From: Halorubrum sodomense
Lineage (GTDB): Archaea > Halobacteriota > Halobacteria > Halobacteriales > Haloferacaceae
DNA: 64,000 nucleotides
Reading direction: 5' to 3'
Assembly: GCF_900111935.1 (NCBI RefSeq)
Contig: NZ_FOYN01000001.1
Coordinates: 728,069 to 792,068, forward strand
Shown: positions 25,791-33,450 of the stretch, in pieces
Layout: the number at the start of each line of letters is the position of its first letter
How positions within the stretch are numbered: position 1 is the first letter of the stretch
The notes under the pieces: model-generated
Databases searched by the model: none
Told to the model about the DNA's origin: nothing
The model's input: the letters and a program-made list of their open reading frames with translations, nothing else
Made by a program: the position numbers and the translations under genes

Positions 25791-26470
25791 CCGCCGACCG
25801 AGACGAGCGGGACTCCGGCGACGGCGAGCGACCCGGCAGACGGACCCGACGCGCGTCGCGGCGCGGCGTCCTCGCAGTCGGCGCCGCCGGGCTGCTGGCC
25901 GGCTGCCTCGTGACCTCGGAGTCGGAGGGCGGGCCGGGTCCCCGGCAGACGGACGGCAACGGCTCCGATACCGGGAGCGACGGGTCCGACGGTGGCGGTC
26001 AGGGATCCGGCGACGACGACGGAAGCGGCGCCGGGGGCGACGCGGGCGGCGACGGCGGCGCCGGGAGCGACGGGGATTCCGGCGGTAGCGGCGACGAATC
26101 GACGCCGGAGACTGTCGCGCCGGACGGATCGGGACTGGTCGTCACCGACGCGACGGTCTTGGACGTGAGCGAAGGCGGGGGACAGACGACGGTTCGCGCT
26201 CGCCTCACCGTCGAGAACGCCGGACGGTTCGAGTACGGCGTCGTCGAGTTCCGGGTCGACGCGTACGCGACGCCGGCCGGGACCGACGAGCGCGAGCCGG
26301 TCGGGTTCGAGTACGACACCGAGCGGTTCACCGGCGAGAACCGGTTCGACGGCTCGCGCCCGCGGCAGTTCACGGTCGAGATCGTGTTCTCCGACGATCG
26401 GACCAGCGTGCGGCCCGACCCGGACTGGTACGCGGTCGACGCGGCGGTCAGGCGCGCGGAGCCGATCTGA
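25787..26470 (+). CDS. Tat lipoprotein with Gly/Ser/Asp linker
   Basis: A 227-residue protein. RTRRASRRGVLAVGAAGLLA followed by GC is a Tat signal with lipobox; the lipidated cysteine is near residue 40. Residues 45-105 are a Gly/Ser/Asp-rich spacer. The C-terminal domain (about 115-225) is beta-rich, with ARLTVENAGRFEYGVVEFRV in the style of FxLYD-type extracellular domains. It is the last gene of the operon; start and spacing come from the ATGA overlap. Confidence 0.8.
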   Translation: MTADRDERDSGDGERPGRRTRRASRRGVLAVGAAGLLAGCLVTSESEGGPGPRQTDGNGSDTGSDGSDGGGQGSGDDDGSGAGGDAGGDGGAGSDGDSGGSGDESTPETVAPDGSGLVVTDATVLDVSEGGGQTTVRARLTVENAGRFEYGVVEFRVDAYATPAGTDEREPVGFEYDTERFTGENRFDGSRPRQFTVEIVFSDDRTSVRPDPDWYAVDAAVRRAEPI

Positions 26471-26562
26471 GGCGGCGCGAGGGTAGCAATCGGGGTGGGG
26501 TCCCGGCAGAGAGACTCGCCGTTATCGCTACCTCTTTGTCCGCGCTCGCGAGCCGTGAACCC

Positions 26563-27456
26563 ATGGAGGGACGGGCGGCGGCGCTCGGCGCCGGAACCGT
26601 GTTGAACGCGCTCGCGACCGGCACGGGCGCGGCGTTCGGCATCGACGTCGAGACGCGCGCGACGGTCGAGCTCGACCCCGCGGCCGACGGCGTCGACGGG
26701 GAGATAGCTGAGGACGCCGGCGCCGACACCGACCTGATCGAGCGCTGCGTCGCGCTCGCGACCGAGCGATGGGGCGACGGCGAGGGGGGCCGCGTCCGGA
26801 CCGACAGCGACGTGCCCCTGGCCGCGGGGCTGAAAAGCTCCAGCGCGGCCGCCAACGCGACCGTCCTCGCGACCTGTAACGCGCTCGGGCTCGCGATCGG
26901 GGACGACCCGGAGGACCCCGCCGTCGACGTCACCCGCCTGGCGGCCTGCCGGCTCGGCGTCCGAGCCGCCCGCGAGGCCGGCGTCACCGTCACGGGCGCG
27001 TTCGACGACGCGACCGCCTCGATGCTCGGCGGCGTCACCGTCACCGACAACGACGCCGACGAACTCCGGACGCGAGAGGCCGTTGACTGGGACGTCCTCG
27101 TCTGGACTCCGCCAGAGCGGGCGTACAGCGCCGACGCCGACGTGGCGCGCTGCGAGGCCGTGGCGCCGATGGCCGATCTCGTCGCCGACCTCGCGCTCGA
27201 CGGCCGGTACGGCGAGGCGATGACCGTGAACGGGCTGGCGTTCTCGGCCGCGCTCGGGTTCGACGCCGACCCCGCCGTCGAGGCGATGCCGCACGCGACC
27301 GCGGTGTCGCTCTCCGGCACCGGCCCGAGCGTCGTCGCCGTCGCGGACTCCGCCGACCCCGAGACCGACCTCGGCGCGGTCGCCGACGCCTGGGGCGATC
27401 GTCCCGGAACGCTGCGACGAACGACGACCAGAAACGACGGCGCGGCCGTCGAGTGA
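26563..27456 (+). CDS. aroK: Shikimate kinase, archaeal GHMP type
   Basis: Phosphorylates shikimate in the aromatic amino acid pathway. The 297-residue protein is a GHMP kinase, not the bacterial P-loop shikimate kinase. It has the GHMP phosphate loop VPLAAGLKSSSAAANATVLA, an early GAGTVLNALATGTGAAFGID substrate motif, and the C-terminal VSLSGTGPSVVAV. Downstream is chorismate mutase, which confirms the pathway. The start is MEGRAAALGAG (26563), with a CTCTTT element about 30 bp upstream. Confidence 0.94.
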   Translation: MEGRAAALGAGTVLNALATGTGAAFGIDVETRATVELDPAADGVDGEIAEDAGADTDLIERCVALATERWGDGEGGRVRTDSDVPLAAGLKSSSAAANATVLATCNALGLAIGDDPEDPAVDVTRLAACRLGVRAAREAGVTVTGAFDDATASMLGGVTVTDNDADELRTREAVDWDVLVWTPPERAYSADADVARCEAVAPMADLVADLALDGRYGEAMTVNGLAFSAALGFDADPAVEAMPHATAVSLSGTGPSVVAVADSADPETDLGAVADAWGDRPGTLRRTTTRNDGAAVE

Positions 27457-27494
27457 GCCCCCGTGACCACCACCCACTGACCCACTACCTACCA

Positions 27495-27788
27495 ATGAGT
27501 GACACACCCAACACCGAGGACCGAAGCCTCGACGAACTGCGACGCGAGATCGAGGACATCGACCGCGAGATCGTCGAACTGATCGCCCGCCGAACCTACG
27601 TCGCTGACACCGTGGCGGCGGTGAAAGAGGAGCGCGACCTCCCGACTACCGACGAGGGCCAAGAGGAGCGCGTGATGGAGCGCGCCGGCGAGAACGCCGA
27701 GCGCTTCGACGTGGACGCCAACCTCGTGAAGGCCATCTTCCGGCTGCTGATCGAACTGAACAAGGTCGAACAGCGGGAGAGTCGCTAG
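27495..27788 (+). CDS. aroQ: Chorismate mutase (AroQ type)
   Basis: Converts chorismate to prephenate for Phe/Tyr synthesis. The 97-residue all-helical protein has the AroQ residues LRREIEDIDREIVELIARRT (catalytic Arg and the Asp/Glu ladder), VAAVKEERDLPTTDEGQEER, and a C-terminal helix ending LNKVEQRESR. It follows aroK after a 38-bp spacer. Its last 29 bases before the stop are an exact direct repeat of 28529-28557, so the present 3' end was probably supplied or duplicated by the cassette that follows. Confidence 0.93.
   Translation: MSDTPNTEDRSLDELRREIEDIDREIVELIARRTYVADTVAAVKEERDLPTTDEGQEERVMERAGENAERFDVDANLVKAIFRLLIELNKVEQRESR
27756..27784 (+). repeat. Left 29-bp direct repeat of the toxin-antitoxin cassette
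   Basis: Identical to 28529-28557. In the aroQ frame it encodes LNKVEQRES plus the first bases of the terminal Arg codon; the codon is CGC followed by TAG. The right copy gives CGG followed by TAA, so both encode the same C-terminus. Confidence 0.9.
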
Positions 27789-28138
27789 AGTTCCCTCAGA
27801 CCGAGGCTGTATTCGAGTGCCTCGTCGACTTCCTCCATACGGGACGCCGGCACTGAGCCGAGGCTGGTATTAATACGATGCTCGATGGACACCGTGCGAA
27901 TCTGACTACAGAGAGCAACCGAGTCCTCTCGGAGCGGAGACTCGGCAGCCGAGACGAGTACCTCGAACGGGTACAGTTCGTCTCCTCGCGAGGTCGTAAA
28001 CGGGACGACGATGGTCGTCGGCGCGTTCTCGTTCCCAACGTTGTTTTGCACGACTAGACACGGTCGTGTTCCTCGTTGCTCGGACCCCTCTGTCGGGTCA
28101 AGCTCGACGATGACGATGTCTCCGCGGCGAACGTCCAT
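27785..28138 (-). CDS. MazF/PemK-type toxin
   Basis: A 117-residue protein of the PemK/MazF endoribonuclease fold: MDVRRGDIVIVELDPTEGSE, then RGTRPCLVVQNNVGN (conserved RP and N), IVVPFTTS and SVALCSQIRTVS. It is expected to cut mRNA. Its ATG lies 3 bp past the stop of the AbrB-type antitoxin, the usual order. Its stop is immediately beside the aroQ stop, tail to tail. Confidence 0.93.
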   Translation of the reverse strand: MDVRRGDIVIVELDPTEGSEQRGTRPCLVVQNNVGNENAPTTIVVPFTTSRGDELYPFEVLVSAAESPLREDSVALCSQIRTVSIEHRINTSLGSVPASRMEEVDEALEYSLGLREL

Positions 28139-28141
28139 CGA

Positions 28142-28408
28142 TTACCACTCGGGAACATCACCGAGGTACTCGTCGGCCTCGCGAGACACACCGTCCATCT
28201 CCTCCGCGAGGGCTTCGGATTCTGCTGCGCGTCGTCGGTACCCCTCAGCGAGCTCCTCACGAGACAGCGGTTTTTCGATGGTGATTTTCCCGTCCTCTTC
28301 GTGAACCAGTACCTCGTCCCCGCCGCGGATACCCAGTTTCTCTCTCAGTTCTTTCGGGAGGGTGACTTGCCCTCGTTCACCGACCTTACGTTCCTCGCTC
28401 TTGCTCAT
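28142..28408 (-). CDS. AbrB/MazE-type antitoxin
   Basis: An 88-residue protein with an N-terminal SpoVT-AbrB swapped-hairpin domain (KVGERGQVTLPKELREKLGI, then GDEVLVHEEDGKITIEKP) and an acidic helical C-terminus that would neutralise the toxin. The ATG at 28408 is preferred to one two codons upstream because a TATA-like TTTAGATATG lies about 25 bp before it. It probably autoregulates the pair. Confidence 0.9.
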   Translation of the reverse strand: MSKSEERKVGERGQVTLPKELREKLGIRGGDEVLVHEEDGKITIEKPLSREELAEGYRRRAAESEALAEEMDGVSREADEYLGDVPEW

Positions 28409-28528
28409 GAGCATTCATATCCTATTCATATCTAAATTCTTTTCGCTCGGAGAAGAGCTGAGAGGGAAGGGACCACGGGCGACATGCGCAACTTTCGGTC
28501 AGGGTGCGATATACTGGATTTCAGCTAC

Positions 28529-28557
28529 CTGAACAAGGTCGAACAGCGGGAGAGTCG
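28529..28557 (+). repeat. Right 29-bp direct repeat of the toxin-antitoxin cassette
   Basis: Identical to 27756-27784. Read in frame it encodes the aroQ C-terminus LNKVEQRESR followed by TAA, but has no upstream coding sequence (an unrelated AT-rich stretch precedes it). It is probably the original aroQ end, displaced by the insertion. Confidence 0.9.
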
Positions 28558-28594
28558 GTAAGCGCGTCGTCGCCGCGTCGTACCGCTCCCGAGG

Positions 28595-28711
28595 TCAGTC
28601 GTCGCCCGCGGGCCAGAGCCGACGCTCGGGCGCGAGCAGGGAGACGACCATCACCGCCGAGAGCCCGAGGAGACAGCCCGCCGCGACGGCGAACGCGACG
28701 AGTTCGATCAT
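28595..28711 (-). CDS. Small membrane protein (38 aa)
   Basis: A 38-codon frame reading MIELVAFAVAAGCLLGLSAV, continuing as one hydrophobic helix to about residue 27, and ending PERRLWPAGDD. A TTGATACC element lies about 28 bp upstream on the minus strand. Positive residues after the helix suggest an N-out, C-in single-pass protein. Function unknown; too short for homology by eye. Confidence 0.5.
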   Translation of the reverse strand: MIELVAFAVAAGCLLGLSAVMVVSLLAPERRLWPAGDD

Positions 28712-28790
28712 CGTGTCTAGTTGACGAACCGACAGGTATCAATCCCTCGGTTCGGCCGATTCCGCGTCAGAGGGTCCGGGAAATCCGAGG

Positions 28791-29183
28791 TCAATCGCCG
28801 TCCCGGATCAGCATCACTTTCACGCGGCGGACGGCGTCGAAGTCGCGGAGCCGGTACGTCAGTTCGCGGACCCGCGCGGCGTCGCCGCGACAGAACAGCG
28901 ATTCGAGACACCACTCGCCCTGATGGGTGTGGCTCGTGTTGAGGATCACGTCCTGATACTCGTGTTGGACGCCGTGGAGCTCCCGGATCACGTCGTGGTG
29001 GCGGTAGTCGAAGCCGACGAGCGCGACCACCTCGCCGGCCGTCTCCTCGAGCCGGGAGTGCGACTCGACGAACTCTAACATCGCCTCTCGCACCGCCCGC
29101 GACCGATTCTCTATGCCCTCGTCTCGCCATACCCGATCGAACTCCGCCACCACCTCGTCGGGGATGTTGAAACTCGTTCTCAC
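28791..29183 (-). CDS. nikR: Nickel-responsive regulator NikR
   Basis: A 130-residue ribbon-helix-helix repressor with an ACT-like nickel domain. RTSFNIPDEVVAEFDRVWRD is the DNA-binding strand and helix. The nickel ligands of E. coli NikR (His76, His87, His89, Cys95) have direct counterparts at His74, His85, His87 and Cys92 (VQH, SHTHQGEWCLES). It is divergent from a nickel permease, with a candidate operator in the 105-bp gap. Confidence 0.93.
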   Translation of the reverse strand: MRTSFNIPDEVVAEFDRVWRDEGIENRSRAVREAMLEFVESHSRLEETAGEVVALVGFDYRHHDVIRELHGVQHEYQDVILNTSHTHQGEWCLESLFCRGDAARVRELTYRLRDFDAVRRVKVMLIRDGD

Positions 29184-29218
29184 GGTCTCGTGGTGAACGC
29201 CGCGGGCACAAGAACCTC

Positions 29219-29249
29219 GTTATGACGATACCCCCGGTCCGGTAGTAAC
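29219..29249. promoter_or_regulatory. Candidate NikR operator
   Basis: An imperfect inverted repeat: arms GTTATGACGATACC and GGTCCGGTAGTAAC pair at 10 of 14 positions around CCC. It lies between nikR and the nickel permease, about 36 bp before the nikR ATG and about 40 bp before the permease ATG. It has GTTA/TAAC ends like the stronger site at 59055-59082. Confidence 0.45.
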
Positions 29250-29288
29250 AACTGCTAAACGCGGTCGTTTTCGAGTGTCACGCGAACG

Positions 29289-30227
29289 ATGCTCCCAAGC
29301 GAACTGCTCGGCCCGCTCGCGGGTGCGATCCTCCTCGGCGCGGTCCACGGGATCGAACCGGGCCACGGCTGGCCGGTCGCCGCCTCGTACGCGCTCGATC
29401 AAACCAACAAGTGGGTGTACGGGTTCGCGGCGAGTTTCCTCATCGGATTCGGCCACCTCGTCAGCAGCATCGCGATGGTTGCGGTCTTCTTCTACGCGAA
29501 GAACTACTTCGATCTCACGCAGGTCAACGAGCCGATCGCGGTGTTCGGCGCCGTCCAGATCGGTGGTCCGGTCAGCCTCGTGGCCGGCGTGCTGCTGATC
29601 GCTCTCGGGGTCCGCGAGTACCTCCACGGCCACTCTCACGGGACCGACGACGAGGGGCACGATCACGAGCATAGCCGTGATTCGACCGACCATCACGATC
29701 ATGACCCGAGCGACCGTCACGACCACCACGATCACGGCCCGAGCGACCGTCACGACCACCACGATCACGGCCCGAGCGACCATCACGACCACAGCCATGA
29801 TCCTGCCGGACCTCACGACCGGGGTCACGATCACTCGCACGACCACGGCGACGAAAGCGGCGGGCTCTACGCCCGCCTGAAGGGGTTTGTGCCGTTCGCC
29901 GGCGGTCACTCCCACTCGCACGGCGGTCTCGAGGAGGGGACCGACCGGGGGCTCCTCGGCATCGCGTGGTTCGCGTTCGTCCTCGGGTTCGCCCACGAGG
30001 AGGAGTTCGAGATCATCGCGCTCTGTGCCGGGTCGAACTACTGTCTCGAACTGATGAGCGCCTACGCGCTCACCGTCATCGCGGGTATCGTCGGACTGAC
30101 GTTGCTCCTGATCGCGGGATACCACCGCTCGCAGGAGCGCGTCGAACAGTACGCCCCGTACCTGCCGGCGTTCTCCGCGGCGGTCCTCGTCGTCATGGGC
30201 GTCGGATTCATCTTCGGGCTGTTCTGA
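29289..30227 (+). CDS. NicO/RcnA-type nickel permease with histidine-rich loop
   Basis: A 312-residue membrane protein with about six helices. Helix 1 has the metal motif AVHGIEPGHGW; helix 2 has FGHLVSS; a later helix has LGFAHEEEFEI. Between them, residues about 115-225 are a long His/Asp-rich loop with dozens of histidines, arranged as DRHDHHDHGPS repeats, that would bind Ni or Co. Uptake or efflux cannot be decided from sequence. Divergent nikR indicates nickel-dependent control. Confidence 0.88.
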   Translation: MLPSELLGPLAGAILLGAVHGIEPGHGWPVAASYALDQTNKWVYGFAASFLIGFGHLVSSIAMVAVFFYAKNYFDLTQVNEPIAVFGAVQIGGPVSLVAGVLLIALGVREYLHGHSHGTDDEGHDHEHSRDSTDHHDHDPSDRHDHHDHGPSDRHDHHDHGPSDHHDHSHDPAGPHDRGHDHSHDHGDESGGLYARLKGFVPFAGGHSHSHGGLEEGTDRGLLGIAWFAFVLGFAHEEEFEIIALCAGSNYCLELMSAYALTVIAGIVGLTLLLIAGYHRSQERVEQYAPYLPAFSAAVLVVMGVGFIFGLF

Positions 30228-30318
30228 GCCCCCCGCCGTCCGCGGTCCCCGGCAGCCGTACGACGGAACCCGTCTCGGTCGGCCGATCGCTTTTGGTCCG
30301 CCCCGTCGAACACCGGCC

Positions 30319-31224
30319 ATGACACGCGTCTGTGAACTCGTCGCCTACCCGCTGAAGTCCTGTGACGGCGTCGCCGTCGACCGCGCCGCGATCGGCCCGG
30401 AGGGCGCGCTCCGGGGCGACCGCTCGTACGCGCTCGTCGAGGCCGGCGTCGACCCGGGGGAAGCCTCCGTCGGCGGTGGCGGCGGCTACGTCAACGGAAA
30501 AAGCGAGCCGGCGATCCACGGGCTCCGCGCCGAGTACGACCTCGCGGGTCCGACGGACGCCACCCCGACGGCCGTGGCGCTCTCGCGACCGGAGACCGAG
30601 CGCGCGCCGGCGGCCGAGCGCACCTTCGCACTGCCGGACGAGGGCGACGACTTGGCCGACTGGGTCGGCGAGTACCTCGGCTACGCGGTCGACCTCGTTC
30701 GCGACCCGGCGGGCGGCTTCCACGACGACCGCGCCGCCCACGGCCCCACGGTCGTCTCGCAGGCGACGCTGGAGACCGTCGCGTCGTGGTTCGACGAGAT
30801 CGCGGACGCGACGGAGATGCGTCGCCGGTTGCGTCCGAACGTCGTGGTAGACGGCTGTCCCGCCTTCTTCGAGGACCGACTGTTCGCGGACTACGGGGAG
30901 GGCGTCCGCGTCGCGGTCGGCGGGACGGAACTGATCGGCGTCAACCCCTGTCAGCGCTGCGTCGTCCCTTCTCGGGACCCGGACACGGGCGCCGAAACAG
31001 CGGGGTTCCGCGAGAGATTCGTCCGGAAGCGCCGCGAGACGCTGCCGGAGTGGACCGAGAGCGACCGCTTCGACCACGACTTCCGGCTGATGGTCAACAC
31101 CGTCGTCGAGGAGGCGTCGTGGGGCGACACGCTCGCCGTGGGCGACGAGGTCGCCGTCGAGGGCGTCGTCGCCGTCGACGAGAGCGGAACGCCCGTCGCG
31201 GACGCCGAGTCCGCGGCTGAGTGA
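30319..31224 (+). CDS. MOSC domain protein (YcbX/MARC-like)
   Basis: A 301-residue protein with an N-terminal beta-barrel domain (VCELVAYPLKSCDGVAVDRA) and a C-terminal MOSC domain carrying the candidate molybdenum cysteine in IGVNPCQRCVVPSRDPDTGA. Family members reduce N-hydroxylated compounds or transfer sulfur using molybdenum cofactor. No electron-transfer partner is adjacent. A CTTTTGG element stands about 28 bp upstream. Confidence 0.88.
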   Translation: MTRVCELVAYPLKSCDGVAVDRAAIGPEGALRGDRSYALVEAGVDPGEASVGGGGGYVNGKSEPAIHGLRAEYDLAGPTDATPTAVALSRPETERAPAAERTFALPDEGDDLADWVGEYLGYAVDLVRDPAGGFHDDRAAHGPTVVSQATLETVASWFDEIADATEMRRRLRPNVVVDGCPAFFEDRLFADYGEGVRVAVGGTELIGVNPCQRCVVPSRDPDTGAETAGFRERFVRKRRETLPEWTESDRFDHDFRLMVNTVVEEASWGDTLAVGDEVAVEGVVAVDESGTPVADAESAAE

Positions 31225-31276
31225 TCGACCGACGCCGTCGAAGCAATCGGCGGGAAGGGGACCACGCGGAGCCGCG

Positions 31277-32191
31277 TCAGCGGCCGCCGTCGGTCATCGC
31301 GACCGGTTCGTCCGCGTCGGTGTCGGCCGCGTCCGCCGCGGACTCGCCGCCCGTCGCGGGGTCGACGGCGGTGTCCGTGACCCCGAACTGCGTCCAGAGG
31401 GTGGCGACGACGACCGCGTACGCGACGAGGTCGTAGTGGACCGCGCCCTCCAGACCGGTGAACGCGGTCAGCGTGCTGTACCCGTAGAGGGCGACGACGC
31501 TCCCGACGAACGCGGTCTCGCCGGTGAACCGCCCGGCGCGCACGGCGGCGGTCGCGCGGCGGATCGCGGGACCGCAGGCGACGAGGAACGCGACCCCGGA
31601 GAGCGCGCCGAGGTTTATGAAGAAGTGCGTCGTCATCTGTGAGTCGAGGATCGACTGGAGGTACTGGACCGTCACGGGGTCGTAGAACAGCCACTCGATC
31701 CGGGTCGGGTACAGCACCGCGACGTACGGCGTCGCGACCATCAGGCCGAAGAGGACCGCGACCGCGACGCGGGCCGACGCGAACTGCGAGGCGCGGCGCG
31801 CCTCGAACGCCTCGTCGCCGGGCGCGACGACCAGCCCGCACTCCGCGAGCACCTCCCGGAGCGCCTCGCGCGACAGCGACGCGTCGTGGTGGACGCCGAC
31901 CGTTCCGTTGCGCCGCGTCGCCGAGGCGGCGCTGACGCCGTCGACGTCGCGCAGGACCGCCTCCAACAGTCCCTCGCGGCGGTCGGTGTCGATCCCCTCG
32001 ACGGAGAACGTGTCGTGGTCGTGGTCCTCCGGCACGCGAGCGACCCGCGGTCTCGGCCCGGAGGTGTCGCTTGCGGTCGTCCCGCCTCCGGGCGACCCCG
32101 TCTCGTCCGACGGATCGGGCGCGTCGATTCCCCGGTCGCGGACCACGGCGTCGAGCGGCGTCTCGCCGCCGCGGTGGTCACGATCTGCCAT
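31277..32191 (-). CDS. HMA-like domain fused to membrane helices (CopA-like without ATPase)
   Basis: A 304-residue protein. About 65-130 resembles a heavy-metal-associated domain (FSVEGIDTDRREGLLEAVLR, then VSAASATRRNGTVGVHHD), but the CxxC that binds metal is absent (GIDTDRR). Residues about 140-270 contain four or five hydrophobic segments in the style of the N-terminal helices of copper P-type ATPases. No phosphorylation or ATP-binding domain follows. It may be a metal-sensing or accessory relic of such a pump. The family assignment is inference. Confidence 0.6.
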   Translation of the reverse strand: MADRDHRGGETPLDAVVRDRGIDAPDPSDETGSPGGGTTASDTSGPRPRVARVPEDHDHDTFSVEGIDTDRREGLLEAVLRDVDGVSAASATRRNGTVGVHHDASLSREALREVLAECGLVVAPGDEAFEARRASQFASARVAVAVLFGLMVATPYVAVLYPTRIEWLFYDPVTVQYLQSILDSQMTTHFFINLGALSGVAFLVACGPAIRRATAAVRAGRFTGETAFVGSVVALYGYSTLTAFTGLEGAVHYDLVAYAVVVATLWTQFGVTDTAVDPATGGESAADAADTDADEPVAMTDGGR

Positions 32192-32235
32192 GAGACACAC
32201 CTACGGTTACAGGAGCATGAAGTTTCCCCCGCGCG

Positions 32236-32314
32236 GTGCGGCCCGCGGCGGGCCTCGGAACGCGTAGTGCTGCCCACGGCGGGCCTCGGAACGCGCAGTG
32301 CGGCCCGCGGCGGC
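32236..32314. repeat. 31-bp tandem repeat (2.5 copies)
   Basis: Three starts 31 bp apart (32236, 32267, 32298). The unit contains GTGCGGCCCGCGGCGGGCCT followed by CGGAACGCG; the third copy is truncated. It lies between the start of the HMA-like gene and the end of cheF, and may affect transcription from either. Confidence 0.8.
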
Positions 32315-32330
32315 GAGGGAGCGCCGGCCG

Positions 32331-33200
32331 CTACGCGTTGACCGATTCGAGGTGCGAGCTCACGATCATCTGGCCCTTCCGAGTCAGCGTCGTCCCGGCG
32401 TCCCCGTCGGCGACGAGGCCCGCCTCGCGCAGCGAGTCGAGGACCATCGACGTCTGGGTGACGTCGCCGGTGACCACGTCGGCGATGGTCGCCTCGCCGC
32501 CGGCGGAGTAGATGGAGACGAGGATCTCCAACTGCTCTTCGGTCGGGTCGAACGACTCCAGATCCTCCATCGCCTCGTCGTACTCGATCTTGATGTACCG
32601 ACCGAGAATGTTGAGCGCCCGCTCGTTCGGGACCGTCGTGATCGACGTCACCGTCTGCCCGTCGGCGACGTGTCGGAAGACGAGCGCCGGCCGTTTCTTC
32701 CCGCCCAGCGTGCGGTCGGTGCGCTCGTAGTCGATCACGGCCGAGAGGTCGACCGCGAACGGCTCGGGGCAGTCCCCGAACCGTATCTCTCCCGGCGACA
32801 CCGACACCGAGGCGCGGTGGTCGGTGGCGTCCGTGACGCGGCCGCCGACCTTCGCCGGGTGTCGGACCGTGACGGTCACGTTCCGCAACAGCGTTTTGAA
32901 CAGCAGCCTGACGAACCGGTCCATGTCCTCCGACTCGCCCTCCACGAGCGCCGAGCGCCGCGAGCCGTCGCTCTCGTAGGCGATCGTGACGCTCTCGTTG
33001 AAAAACGAGCGCAGGTCGCCGGGGACGCTTCCGACGACCACGTCGAACACCCGCGAGAGCGGGATCGTCTCCTTCCCGTCGTCCGTCGCGAGGACCAGCC
33101 GTCGCTGGCTCAACAGGACGCGGCCCGTCACCGGCTCGTCGGTCTCCTGACTCGTCGCGTGGACGCGGCCCACGAAGTCGGCGACGACGGACTCTCCCAT
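32331..33200 (-). CDS. cheF: Archaeal chemotaxis protein CheF
   Basis: CheF is the archaea-specific adaptor that links CheY to the archaellum motor. The 289-residue protein matches the CheF/DUF439 layout from memory: MGESVVADFVGRVHATSQET at the start, a strand-rich middle, EERALNILGRY-like segment (NERALNILGRYIKIEYDEAM), and a C-terminal winged-helix part ending LTRKGQMIVSSHLESVNA. No che or arl gene is nearby; in other genomes it lies with them. A TATA-like AATAAATAG is about 27 bp upstream. Confidence 0.82.
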   Translation of the reverse strand: MGESVVADFVGRVHATSQETDEPVTGRVLLSQRRLVLATDDGKETIPLSRVFDVVVGSVPGDLRSFFNESVTIAYESDGSRRSALVEGESEDMDRFVRLLFKTLLRNVTVTVRHPAKVGGRVTDATDHRASVSVSPGEIRFGDCPEPFAVDLSAVIDYERTDRTLGGKKRPALVFRHVADGQTVTSITTVPNERALNILGRYIKIEYDEAMEDLESFDPTEEQLEILVSIYSAGGEATIADVVTGDVTQTSMVLDSLREAGLVADGDAGTTLTRKGQMIVSSHLESVNA

Positions 33201-33353
33201 CGATAGTTCCTGTGCGCCGTACGCTATTTATTGTTACTCACCTCGTATCAGTCGTGATAACGAACTGTCACTAGTGCGGTTCCCGGCGGAGAGAAACGGC
33301 AACTCCGCCCGTTCGAGACGTCTCCGCAATCCGTCGAAAACGCCGAGACGAAT

Positions 33354-33365
33354 CGAACGTGTTCG
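33354..33365 (+). promoter_or_regulatory. NarO-like box upstream of ferredoxin
   Basis: CGAACGTGTTCG has both half-sites CGAAC and GTTCG intact with a 2-bp centre, as in CGAACATGTTCG. It lies 78 bp before the fdx ATG and upstream of a weak TATA-like region (about 33405-33417). Confidence 0.5.
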
Positions 33366-33420
33366 GCTCTCCGGTGCGTCTCTCGGGGGCGGGGGATAAG
33401 GAACAGCAAAGCCTAATGAG

Positions 33421-33450
33421 GTGGGCATCAAACTGACTGGTGATGCCCAC
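33421..33450. promoter_or_regulatory. Perfect 10-bp inverted repeat spanning the fdx start codon
   Basis: Arms GTGGGCATCA (33421-33430) and TGATGCCCAC (33441-33450) are exact reverse complements around a 10-bp loop. The fdx ATG (33443) is inside the right arm. If the mRNA leader includes the left arm, the hairpin would hide the start codon; at DNA level it could be an operator. Confidence 0.7.

Larger units (their letters stand above)
27756..28557. mobile_element. Toxin-antitoxin cassette inserted at the 3' end of aroQ
   Basis: A 773-bp insertion unit (one repeat plus the toxin and antitoxin genes and about 115 bp of promoter-side DNA) bounded by exact 29-bp direct repeats. The repeats duplicate the end of aroQ including a stop codon, so the target gene is left with an intact C-terminus. 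The interior is visibly poorer in GC than the flanks. No integrase or transposase is inside and no terminal inverted repeat was found. The mechanism may be site-specific capture or recombination at short homology. Confidence 0.75.
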
